A stretch of 64,000 bases of DNA from Microbacterium sp. SLBN-146. GTDB taxonomy: Bacteria; Actinomycetota; Actinomycetes; Actinomycetales; Microbacteriaceae. Under the pieces are notes generated by a model. It saw nothing but the letters and a program-made list of their open reading frames with translations, had not been told where the DNA came from and did not search any database. The position numbers and the translations under genes were made by a program. The DNA lies in the NCBI RefSeq assembly GCF_006715145.1, contig NZ_VFMR01000001.1:2542001-2606000 (forward strand), read 5' to 3'. This document shows, in pieces, positions 45,003-52,350 of this stretch; position 1 is the first letter of the stretch, and every line of letters starts with the position of its first letter.

Positions 45003-46298
45003 ATGACCGTGTGGTGTGAGCGACTGATTCTGGACGGCATCGTGCATGAGAGTGTCCGGTTGGTGGCCGGGCCAGACGGACACGTCAGTGCGTTCGCGGT
45101 CGGTGAGGACCCGCACTCCGGAGACGTGATGATCGGTACGGCCCTACCGGGGGCCGCGAATGCCCATTCGCACGCCTTCCACCGCGCTCTGCGTGGGCGC
45201 ACTCACGATCACGGCGGCGACTTCTGGACGTGGCGTGCGTTGATGTACCGCACCGCCGCGCTGCTCACACCGGAACGATACGGCCGGCTCGCCCGCGCGG
45301 TGTTCGCCGAGATGCTGTCGACGGGATACACGGCGGTGGGGGAGTTCCACTACGTTCACCACCGGCCCGACGGCCGTCCCTATCCGCACGAGATGGAGCT
45401 CGCCATCGCGGATGCCGCCGCGGACGTCGGCATCCGCTTGACGCTGCTCGACACCGCGTACCTCAACGGCGGGATCGGCGAGCCGCTGTCGGCCGCACAG
45501 AAGCGCTTCGGCGACGGCACCGCCGAGGCCTTCTTGAGTCGGTGGCACGAGCTCGCAGCGCTCGTCCCGGGGCTGGGCGCCGCGATTCACTCGGTGCGGG
45601 GGGTCGCGCCTGCCGATATCCGCACGATCGTCGAGGGACTTCCTCCCGACGTGCCGCTCCATGTTCACCTCTCCGAGCAGCCGAAGGAGAACGCGGATTC
45701 CCTGGCCGTCTACGGTGCCACGCCCACACGTGTGCTCGCACGCGAAGGCATGCTGGGTCCTCGTGCGAGCGTCGTCCATGCCACACACCTCACCGCCGAC
45801 GACATCGACGCTCTCGGCGCTGCCGGCGTCACCGTCGTCATGTGTCCCACGACGGAAGGCGACCTCGGTGACGGAATCGGCCCCGCGAGGGAACTCCTCG
45901 ATGCCGGGGCGGCTCTCGCCATCGGGTCGGACCAGAACGCCGTCGTCGATCCGTTCCTCGAAACCCGCGGGCTCGAAATGCAGGAGCGTCTTCGCAGTCT
46001 CCGCCGTGGGCGATTCACCATGGCGGAGCTCGGAGCGGCGATGAGTGAAAGCGGCTATCGCTCGCTCGGGCATCCTGCACCCCTGACGGTCGGCGGACCG
46101 CTCGACCTCATCGAGATCGACACTCGGTCGGCCAGGACGATCGGAGCAGAGCCGGCGCAGCTGGTGCTGTGCGCGACAGCATCCGATATCCGTCGTGTCG
46201 TGGTGGGCGGGCGCGTCGTAGCGGAAGAGGCAGCGCTGGCAGATGGTCGGCGCCCCGAGGATATGCTCGCTGACGCGATCGCGGAGGTGACAACGTGA
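45003..46298 (+). CDS. hutF: Formimidoylglutamate deiminase
   Basis: Removes ammonia from N-formimino-L-glutamate to give N-formyl-L-glutamate in the five-step histidine degradation route. The 431 residues belong to the amidohydrolase family: GAANAHSHAFHRALRG near 45-60 (metal His pair), HVHLSEQPKEN near 220, and SDQNAVVDPFLE near 310 (metal Asp). GAGGAG precedes the ATG. The stop overlaps hutI (GTGA). Confidence 0.88.
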   Translation: MTVWCERLILDGIVHESVRLVAGPDGHVSAFAVGEDPHSGDVMIGTALPGAANAHSHAFHRALRGRTHDHGGDFWTWRALMYRTAALLTPERYGRLARAVFAEMLSTGYTAVGEFHYVHHRPDGRPYPHEMELAIADAAADVGIRLTLLDTAYLNGGIGEPLSAAQKRFGDGTAEAFLSRWHELAALVPGLGAAIHSVRGVAPADIRTIVEGLPPDVPLHVHLSEQPKENADSLAVYGATPTRVLAREGMLGPRASVVHATHLTADDIDALGAAGVTVVMCPTTEGDLGDGIGPARELLDAGAALAIGSDQNAVVDPFLETRGLEMQERLRSLRRGRFTMAELGAAMSESGYRSLGHPAPLTVGGPLDLIEIDTRSARTIGAEPAQLVLCATASDIRRVVVGGRVVAEEAALADGRRPEDMLADAIAEVTT

Positions 46299-47443
46299 GT
46301 ACGTTGCTGACCGATATCGGAGAGCTCACGACGAATGATCCGGATGTCGGACGCCGTCACGACGCGGCGATCGTGATCGAGGACGGTCGAATCGCCTGGA
46401 TCGGCAATGCCGCCTCAGCCCCGCCCGCTGACGAGGCGCTGGGTCTCGGGGGAGCGGCGCTCCTTCCCGGCTGGGTCGATACGCACACGCACCTCATCTT
46501 CGCGGGGGATCGATCCGGTGAATTCGAAGCCCGCATGGCGGGTGAGCGCTACGCCGCCGGCGGGATCGCGGTCACCGTCGCTGCGACGCGGGAGGCGACC
46601 GTCGATGAGCTCCGGGCGAACGCGGCATCTCTGCGTGCAGAGGCTGAGCGGGGCGGAACGACCTTTCTCGAGACGAAGACCGGCTACGGGCTCGACATCG
46701 ACTCCGAAGTGCGCAGCGCGCGCGTCGCGCGAGACATCGCCGACAGCGTGACGTTCCTCGGCGCGCACGTCGTGCCTTCCGGGGTCGATGCACGCGAGTA
46801 CGTGGACCTCGTCCGCGGACCGATGCTCGCGGCCGTGCGCCCGTACGTCGATGCGATCGACGTGTTCTGCGAGGACGGCGCCTTCACGGTGGACCAATCA
46901 CGCGAAGTGCTTCTCGCGGGCCGCGCTGCCGGCCTTGCCCTGCGTGTGCACGGCAATCAGCTCGGTCATTCCGGAGGCGTGGCCTTGGCGGTCGAGCTGG
47001 GCGCGCGAAGCGTCGACCACTGCAACCACCTCACCGCGGATGACATCGACCTGCTCGCCGCATCCGACACCGTGGCGACGTTCCTGCCGGCGTGCGACCT
47101 GTCGACGCGCGAGCCCTTCGGACCCGCGCGCCAGCTCATCGACGCCGGAGCGACCGTGGCGCTCGCGACGAACTGCAACCCCGGGACGTCCTTCACGACG
47201 TCGATGCAGTTCTGCGTCGCCACTGCCGTCCTCCAGATGCGCCTCACGGTCGAGGAAGCCGTGTTCGCCGCCACCACCGCGGCGGCGCGCTCGGTGGATC
47301 GGGACGATGTGGGCGTCATCCGTGTGGGCGCGCGCGCCGATCTGCAGACACTTGCCGCGCCGGGGATCTCCCATCTGGCCTACCGGCCGGGCGTGCCGCT
47401 CACCGATCGGGTCTGGAAGGACGGGAAACTCCTCGCTCGCTGA
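46295..47443 (+). CDS. hutI: Imidazolonepropionase
   Basis: Hydrolyses 4-imidazolone-5-propanoate to N-formimino-glutamate, the substrate of HutF. The 382 residues have WVDTHTHLIFAGDRSGEFEAR near 62, KTGYGLDIDSEVR near 130, CNHLTADDIDLL near 245 and ATNCNPGTSFTTSMQ near 293. It is coupled to hutF by a four-base overlap. hutH, hutU and hutG are not in the window. Confidence 0.93.
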   Translation: MSTLLTDIGELTTNDPDVGRRHDAAIVIEDGRIAWIGNAASAPPADEALGLGGAALLPGWVDTHTHLIFAGDRSGEFEARMAGERYAAGGIAVTVAATREATVDELRANAASLRAEAERGGTTFLETKTGYGLDIDSEVRSARVARDIADSVTFLGAHVVPSGVDAREYVDLVRGPMLAAVRPYVDAIDVFCEDGAFTVDQSREVLLAGRAAGLALRVHGNQLGHSGGVALAVELGARSVDHCNHLTADDIDLLAASDTVATFLPACDLSTREPFGPARQLIDAGATVALATNCNPGTSFTTSMQFCVATAVLQMRLTVEEAVFAATTAAARSVDRDDVGVIRVGARADLQTLAAPGISHLAYRPGVPLTDRVWKDGKLLAR

Positions 47444-47449
47444 GTGCGC

Positions 47450-48079
47450 TCAGCTGCCGCTGTAGAGCTCCCCGACGGGCACCGCCACGGAAAGGACATT
47501 CCCGGGCTGTGCGAGCGGGCACGCCCACGCCGGGTCGTACGCGCACGACGGGTTGTACGCGAAGTTGAAGTCGAGCACGATCGTGCCGCGCGCGGCATCC
47601 GAACCGAGGTCGGCTCCTTTGATCGTGTCGATCAGATAGCGACCCCCGCCGTAGGTGCCGCCCGGGCGCCCCGCCAGTCCATCTCTGACGGGGACGAAGA
47701 GTCCGCCGCCGTACGATGTGAGCCGCCAGACGTCGAGCGAACCGGCATCCGGTATCTGGACGACACCCACACGCTCGAACGGGACGACTCCGTCGGTGCC
47801 GGTCGCGAACTCGAAGCGGCCCGGCTCGGCGGGGAGGATGGGAAGCTCGAACCGCCAGTCCGGATCGTAGGGGGCGATTGACAGACCCTCGAAGAGCAAT
47901 CGGTCGTCTTCGAGGAGAGGCGTCGCAGGATGCCGCGCCATGAGGTCGTCGCGCTCGATACGCCAGAGTTCGTGGGCCTCTTCGGGATCGTCCGCCCGTC
48001 GGACCTCGGCGTAGAGGGCGAAAACTCGGCGTCGCCAGTCGACGACCTCCGCGGCGGTGCGCGCACTGTGAGCGGTCAT
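47450..48079 (-). CDS. DUF1684 domain protein
   Basis: A 209-residue conserved protein: DWRRRVFALYAEVRR at the N-terminus, then GRYLIDTIKGADLG near 145 and LDFNFAYNPSCAYDPAWACP near 170. These are the DUF1684 hallmarks; the function is unknown. TAGCCT is six bases before the ATG, another leaderless start. It converges on hutI with a six-base gap. Confidence 0.88.
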   Translation of the reverse strand: MTAHSARTAAEVVDWRRRVFALYAEVRRADDPEEAHELWRIERDDLMARHPATPLLEDDRLLFEGLSIAPYDPDWRFELPILPAEPGRFEFATGTDGVVPFERVGVVQIPDAGSLDVWRLTSYGGGLFVPVRDGLAGRPGGTYGGGRYLIDTIKGADLGSDAARGTIVLDFNFAYNPSCAYDPAWACPLAQPGNVLSVAVPVGELYSGS

Positions 48080-48171
48080 CCCCTCAGGCTACGTGCCTCG
48101 GCTCTCGCGTCGCGCGGTCCATTGACGCGCGCGGTGTCTGGTGCCATGCTCAGCGCACCAGCGCCATTGGG

Positions 48172-48987
48172 GTGAGAGCTGGCAGACGCAGGTCTGTGTA
48201 CCACGGGGGGTGCGCCATAAACGCAACGGCAACACCGACACCCACACCGACACCATTCGACCCGGCGGGAACGGCTGCAAATGTCGCTCTGTCGAACTAC
48301 TACCTGGCGATCATTTTGATCGTGGCGGCGATCACCGTCATTGTGATCGCACTCGGCTTCGCCTGGATCTATCACCGGAAAGCGCTCCAGATCATCATGT
48401 CGGCGGTTTCCCGAGGTGCGATTCTCGGTTCCCCTGTGAACGAGGATGTCGGGGCACGCGGGGTCGGGCCGCGCGTCGTCGGGCCCTCCTGCGGCAAGCC
48501 CTCAGAGGAGTTCTTCTTCGTGCTCATCGGTGTGGACGCCAGCACCGCCGTGAAGTGGACGGCCGCGGACGGGTCGCCATCCTCCGGCGACGAGCAGACG
48601 TTCACCACGAAGTTCGCTGCGGGCGGGGATCACACCGTCCAGGTTGCGATCGACGGAGTGGCCGAGCCTCTGACGAAGACGGTCACCGTCGGCGCTGCGT
48701 CCGGATCGGGCGCGCCGATCGCGATCCCGTTCGTGTTGAAGAACTGGGGACGCCTTGTCATCGTCCTGTTCGGTGTCGGCGTGATCGCCGCACTCATGGT
48801 GACGAAGACCATCAGCGCGGAGGCCGGGATCGGCATCCTCGGCGCACTACTGGGCGTCGGAGCTACCGCAGCGGCGGCCGGGGGCGCGGGCGGTGACACG
48901 GTGACCAGCGGCGTGCAGCCTCCTTCGGGGGATTCCGGAACCGTGCCCGACTCCGGATCGGTGCTGGGTCGACGTGGCAAGAAGTGA
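48172..48987 (+). CDS. Membrane protein with a PKD-like middle domain; first gene of a pair with a subtilase-like protein
   Basis: A 271-residue protein of unknown family. A Thr/Pro repeat (ATPTPTPTPFDP near 18-29) precedes TM1 (YYLAIILIVAAITVIVIALG near 43-62). A soluble domain of about 120 residues follows, ending in a PKD/Ig-like stretch (WTAADGSPSSGDEQTFTT, then GGDHTVQVAIDG). Two hydrophobic helices follow (about 192-212 and 218-238), then a Gly/Ser/Pro tail. The start is uncertain (GTG 48172 or 48196). It overlaps the next gene by 14 bases, so the products likely work together. Confidence 0.65.
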   Translation: MRAGRRRSVYHGGCAINATATPTPTPTPFDPAGTAANVALSNYYLAIILIVAAITVIVIALGFAWIYHRKALQIIMSAVSRGAILGSPVNEDVGARGVGPRVVGPSCGKPSEEFFFVLIGVDASTAVKWTAADGSPSSGDEQTFTTKFAAGGDHTVQVAIDGVAEPLTKTVTVGAASGSGAPIAIPFVLKNWGRLVIVLFGVGVIAALMVTKTISAEAGIGILGALLGVGATAAAAGGAGGDTVTSGVQPPSGDSGTVPDSGSVLGRRGKK

Positions 48988-49660
48988 CGGTCGTCTGCCC
49001 GGAACCGGGTTCGACGACGACGATCCCGTCGAGGTGCTCGGGTCGGCGTGGACGATGGGTCAACTCCGCTCTCCCGGCGGCGCGTGGCTGATCAAGCCGG
49101 TCCGCCCGCCGGAGTACGACGTTCTTCCCTGGCCCGATGGAGAGTGGGTCATGGCCGTCGTAGACACGGGTGTGTGCGACGACTACCCGCCGCTCGCTGG
49201 TCGCATCGTCGAGCAGGTCGATCTGACAGGAGAGGGTGTCCGTGATGAGGACGGACACGGAACCGCGGTGACGGCCATCATGCTCGCCTACAACTCGCCA
49301 CGTACGAAGATCGTGAGCGTCAAAGCGCTCGATCGCGATGGCGCCTCGTCGGTCGGTCGACTCGCGGTCGGCATGAGGAAGGCCGCCGCGCTCTTGCGTG
49401 GACGAGGGACGATCATCAATCTCTCCGCGGGGCGGCGCACCCCGGCCTGCGCGGGCACCTGTCCGCTGTGCACGACCGCGAAGCAACTCGAGGCTGACGG
49501 CTTCCGCCTGCTCGCTGCTGCGGGCAACACCCCCGGCGTCACCTACTGTCCTGCGAAGAGCACCGCCTTCGCGATCACCTCGACAGAGCAGGATGCCGCA
49601 CCCGGGACGATCCAGGTCGAGCTTCCGCCGTGGGAGCCGCTCGATCCGGAGGGCATCTAG
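48974..49660 (+). CDS. Subtilase (S8)-like protein lacking the catalytic serine segment
   Basis: A 228-residue protein with an S8 fold start. Catalytic Asp lies in VMAVVDTGVCDD near 60, His in DEDGHGTAVTAIM near 98, and the oxyanion-Asn-like LLAAAGNTPG near 180. The protein ends about 45 residues later without the GTS-x-A/M-x-P segment that supplies Ser; the last part (FAITSTEQDAAPGTIQ) does not match it. An unusual Cys cluster (CAGTCPLC near 157-164, plus one in TYCPAKS) lies between. It may be a pseudo-protease or a truncated gene. GTG 48974 overlaps the upstream gene. Confidence 0.75.
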   Translation: MARSDGRLPGTGFDDDDPVEVLGSAWTMGQLRSPGGAWLIKPVRPPEYDVLPWPDGEWVMAVVDTGVCDDYPPLAGRIVEQVDLTGEGVRDEDGHGTAVTAIMLAYNSPRTKIVSVKALDRDGASSVGRLAVGMRKAAALLRGRGTIINLSAGRRTPACAGTCPLCTTAKQLEADGFRLLAAAGNTPGVTYCPAKSTAFAITSTEQDAAPGTIQVELPPWEPLDPEGI

Positions 49661-49704
49661 CGGGCCTCGCGAGTGCTGTCTGAAGCTACGCCTACGCTGT
49701 CACC

Positions 49705-49977
49705 ATGGCGACGGAACAATTGACCTTTCAGGCGAAGATCGGTGTCGAGGTCAAGGGCGACACCTGGACCTGTATCGAGATCCCTGGATCTGCCGAATTC
49801 TTCGGAGCAGGCAAGACCGTCAGAGTCGACGCGAAGGTCGACGACCTCGTTCTCGAGAACGTCGGTGCGATGGTGACAGGCACGGGCGGACACATGGTGT
49901 CTCTCAACGCGAAGGTTCGCAAGGCCATCGGCAAGGACATCGGAGACGTCGTCGCCGTGGAGATCACGAAGCGCTAG
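49705..49977 (+). CDS. DUF1905 domain protein
   Basis: A 90-residue small beta-barrel-type protein: LTFQAKIGVEVKGDTWTCIE, then a central segment with GTGGHMVSLNAKVRKAIG and GDVVAVEITKR, matching DUF1905. TACGCT six bases before ATG suggests its own leaderless promoter. Function unknown. Confidence 0.82.
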   Translation: MATEQLTFQAKIGVEVKGDTWTCIEIPGSAEFFGAGKTVRVDAKVDDLVLENVGAMVTGTGGHMVSLNAKVRKAIGKDIGDVVAVEITKR

Positions 49978-50014
49978 GAGCGCTCTCTGCCCTGCCCGCG
50001 TTTAGGCTGACTCG

Positions 50015-50788
50015 GTGCGAGAGTTCATTCGCGGAGCCGCGATGCTGGGTCGTGGCTTCGGATACTGGTCCCGACGCCCCGGGTTGATGGCCCTCGGACT
50101 CGTCCCGGCCGCGATCGTCGCTGCACTCTTCCTCGCGGCACTGATCGCGCTCGGCGCCTTCTTGCCGGGGATCACGGAAGCGCTCACCCCTTTCGCGGGA
50201 ACGTGGCCCGCTGTCTGGGCGACCGTCATCCGAATCGCCGTCGGGACGGCGCTCATCGGAGCCGCTCTCGTGCTCGTGGCGGTGACGTTCACCGCCGCCA
50301 CTCTTGTCGTGGGGGAGCCCTTCTACGATCGGATCTGGCGTGCCGTCGAGGGCGAACTCGGCGACGCGGATATCGAAGCCGACTACGGCTTCTGGCAATC
50401 GGTCGGCGATGCGACGCGCCTGGTCGTGCGGGGTATCGCCGCCGCGCTCCTCGCCGCTCTCGCCGGTCTGATTCCGGTCGTCGGGGGAGTGATCGCGACG
50501 TTCCTCGGTGTGCTGATGACGGGCTGGCTGCTCGCCGTCGAACTGACATCTCGTGCTCTGACGGCCCGTGGCATCCGCCCCGATACTCGCAAGGAGCTGC
50601 TGCGCCGGCGCAGGGGCCTCGCGCTCGGATTCGGTGTCGCGACGCAGTTGTGCTTTCTCGTCCCCGGTGGCGCGGTCGCGACGATGGCCGCCGCCGTGGC
50701 GGGATCCACGATGCTCGCGCGAACACTCCTGGAGCCGACAGCGGGCGCCGAATCCGAGGGATCGGACCCGACGGCAGCTGTCGCGTAG
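50015..50788 (+). CDS. EI24 domain-containing membrane protein (CysZ-like)
   Basis: A 257-residue protein with about four to five hydrophobic segments. The N-terminal GFGYWSRRPGLMALGLVPAA and the later PFYDRIWRAVEGELGD pattern suit the EI24/CysZ family, which includes sulfate transporters, but transport is not proven here. TAGGCT lies six bases before GTG 50015. Confidence 0.78.
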   Translation: MREFIRGAAMLGRGFGYWSRRPGLMALGLVPAAIVAALFLAALIALGAFLPGITEALTPFAGTWPAVWATVIRIAVGTALIGAALVLVAVTFTAATLVVGEPFYDRIWRAVEGELGDADIEADYGFWQSVGDATRLVVRGIAAALLAALAGLIPVVGGVIATFLGVLMTGWLLAVELTSRALTARGIRPDTRKELLRRRRGLALGFGVATQLCFLVPGGAVATMAAAVAGSTMLARTLLEPTAGAESEGSDPTAAVA

Positions 50789-50896
50789 CGGGCGACGATC
50801 GCGACATGGACGATCCCCGGCTCCCCGTCAACCCCTTTGCGGGTCGCTGAGTCGGCGAGCAGGCTGGTTGTCCACGTCACCGCAACAGGAGGAACC

Positions 50897-51091
50897 ATGT
50901 CTACCGACTCACCCCAGGAAGCCCACCAAGACGCCGACACGATGCCGGACACGGAAGAACTCGAAGAGCCCAGCACGGAAAAGGATCCGGGCGAGGAGCC
51001 CAAGAGCGAAACGCCCGATGACCCGGATGCCGACCACCACGCCGTGGGAATCGGTGTGATCGACGACGGCCCCGCGCCTGCCCACTCGTAG
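50897..51091 (+). CDS. Small acidic protein
   Basis: A 64-residue, strongly acidic protein without Cys, Trp or membrane segments (TMPDTEELEEPSTEKDPGEE), likely disordered. AGGAGG lies four bases before ATG 50897, the strongest ribosome site in this area, so I take it as real. It resembles in composition the small acidic protein encoded at 61830-62003. Confidence 0.6.
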   Translation: MSTDSPQEAHQDADTMPDTEELEEPSTEKDPGEEPKSETPDDPDADHHAVGIGVIDDGPAPAHS

Positions 51092-51106
51092 GGGGATTGA
51101 CCCTGG

Positions 51107-51256
51107 CTACTGCTTGCCGCCGTCGATCCAGTGCGTGTGCGCCTTGAGCGCATGGAGCACGGCGAGACGCACGACGAAGTAGACCACGACCGCCAGCACG
51201 GCCACGATGACTGCATAGAAGAGGATCGCGACGAGGATTCCGGTGCCGAACATCAT
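51107..51256 (-). CDS. Unlisted 49-residue membrane micro-protein
   Basis: Starts MMFGTGILVAILFYAVIVAV, continues as one long hydrophobic segment, and ends in LKAHTHWIDGGKQ. It is a single helix with a polar tail. TAGGGT lies six bases before ATG 51256, and codon usage is normal for the window. Too short for most gene finders. Function unknown. Confidence 0.7.
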   Translation of the reverse strand: MMFGTGILVAILFYAVIVAVLAVVVYFVVRLAVLHALKAHTHWIDGGKQ

Positions 51257-51302
51257 CAGCCCACCCTATGCACCGCTCCGGGCGCTCGCACAATTCGCGT
51301 GA

Positions 51303-51818
51303 TCAGGAGACCATCGTGACGGTTGCGAGCGCCGAGTCCCAGCGGCGCATGTGCGTTGCGTGACCGTCGCGAGGGAGCCCGACGAGTTCGCGCGCATGAT
51401 CGACCGCCTCGCGACGAAGCCGTCGGGCCAACGTGACGTGCGGAGTCCACGCTCCGGGAGCCGTGTGGGGGAGATCCTCTCCCGGCGGCGCCAGCGCGTG
51501 GACGGTGCGGTGAAGCTCTGTGAGCGGTTCGTCGAGTCGGACAGGTCGCGCGAGCACCACACGACTCCCGTGGTCGAACGTGATCGGATCTCCGAGTCGG
51601 ATGCCGATGGGCAATTGCCGCACCGCTGCGCCGAAATCGGTGACGGGAAGCTCACGGCGAGCGAGCAGGGTCACGTGTGGCCGGTTCGATGGAGACGTAT
51701 GGGCGGCGAGACTCGAGAGTCCGGCGTCGGACAGGCGCCGCCAGTCGTCACGCACGGCACGCTCGGTGTCAGCATCGAGCAGGAGTTCGATGCTGACGAC
51801 CTGGTTCCGTGGCGTCAC
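51303..51818 (-). CDS. 2'-5' RNA ligase-like (2H phosphoesterase) protein
   Basis: A 171-residue protein with two HxT motifs: HVTLLARREL near 50 and HVTLARRLRRE near 130, spaced as in LigT-like 2H phosphoesterases acting on RNA or cyclic nucleotides. GTG 51818 overlaps the stop of the small upstream gene (GTGA), so the two are coupled; longer starts would run through that gene. Confidence 0.8.
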   Translation of the reverse strand: MTPRNQVVSIELLLDADTERAVRDDWRRLSDAGLSSLAAHTSPSNRPHVTLLARRELPVTDFGAAVRQLPIGIRLGDPITFDHGSRVVLARPVRLDEPLTELHRTVHALAPPGEDLPHTAPGAWTPHVTLARRLRREAVDHARELVGLPRDGHATHMRRWDSALATVTMVS

Positions 51819-51973
51819 ACCTGACGCTTGATGAATCGCATGAGCCATGCGATGACGGCGAGCACGAGAACGACGATGCCGATCCACAGCAAGAACTTCA
51901 CGGCTTCGACGAAGATGCCGAGCGCGAGCAAGACGAGTCCGATGATGAGCAGGATGATGGCGAGTGCGGGCAT
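51815..51973 (-). CDS. Small two-TM membrane protein
   Basis: A 52-residue protein, almost wholly hydrophobic (LAIILLIIGLVLLALGIFV, then LLWIGIVVLVLAVIAWL) with a basic end (RFIKRQV). ATG 51973 has GGAAG upstream. It overlaps the 2H-phosphoesterase gene by four bases. The longer frame upstream to 52276 is not coding. Confidence 0.68.
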   Translation of the reverse strand: MPALAIILLIIGLVLLALGIFVEAVKFLLWIGIVVLVLAVIAWLMRFIKRQV

Positions 51974-52350
51974 GCTTCCATCATCGCGGCACTCTCCGAG
52001 ATCTTCACCGGGTTGACACGACTCCGAAAATTCTCCAATCCGTTCTCGGAACGGCTCCGAACAGAGGTCACCCGACGCTCTGGCCTGCGCGGGGACGTGT
52101 GCGAGGAGGCGCCATGGCCACTGGGGAATGGGGCGTGGCAGCGGGTGGACGGGTTTCCCGTCGCATCCCTCGCCCGCATGCGGTGCGGACCCCGCGGCCG
52201 ATGTGGATGCGTGTAGCCGGGGGGCATACGGATCAGTCGGCCGTGGGCCCGCGGCCCATACGTGTCGCACACGCAAGCGTTGTCAGCGGGTGGGTCGCTG
52301 CCTCCCTCGGCGGGGACGTGCATGAGCGAATCGGGCACGTGAGGCTCCGG
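51974..52350. other. 377-base divergent intergenic region
   Basis: No supported gene. It holds TTGACA at 52014-52019 (possible -35), a dyad CCGTTC-TCG-GAACGG at about 52038-52052, and a GC-rich dyad TGGGCC-CGC-GGCCCA near 52245-52259. It presumably carries the promoter of the large membrane protein and surface cassette to its right. The open frame across it has atypical codon use. Confidence 0.45.
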
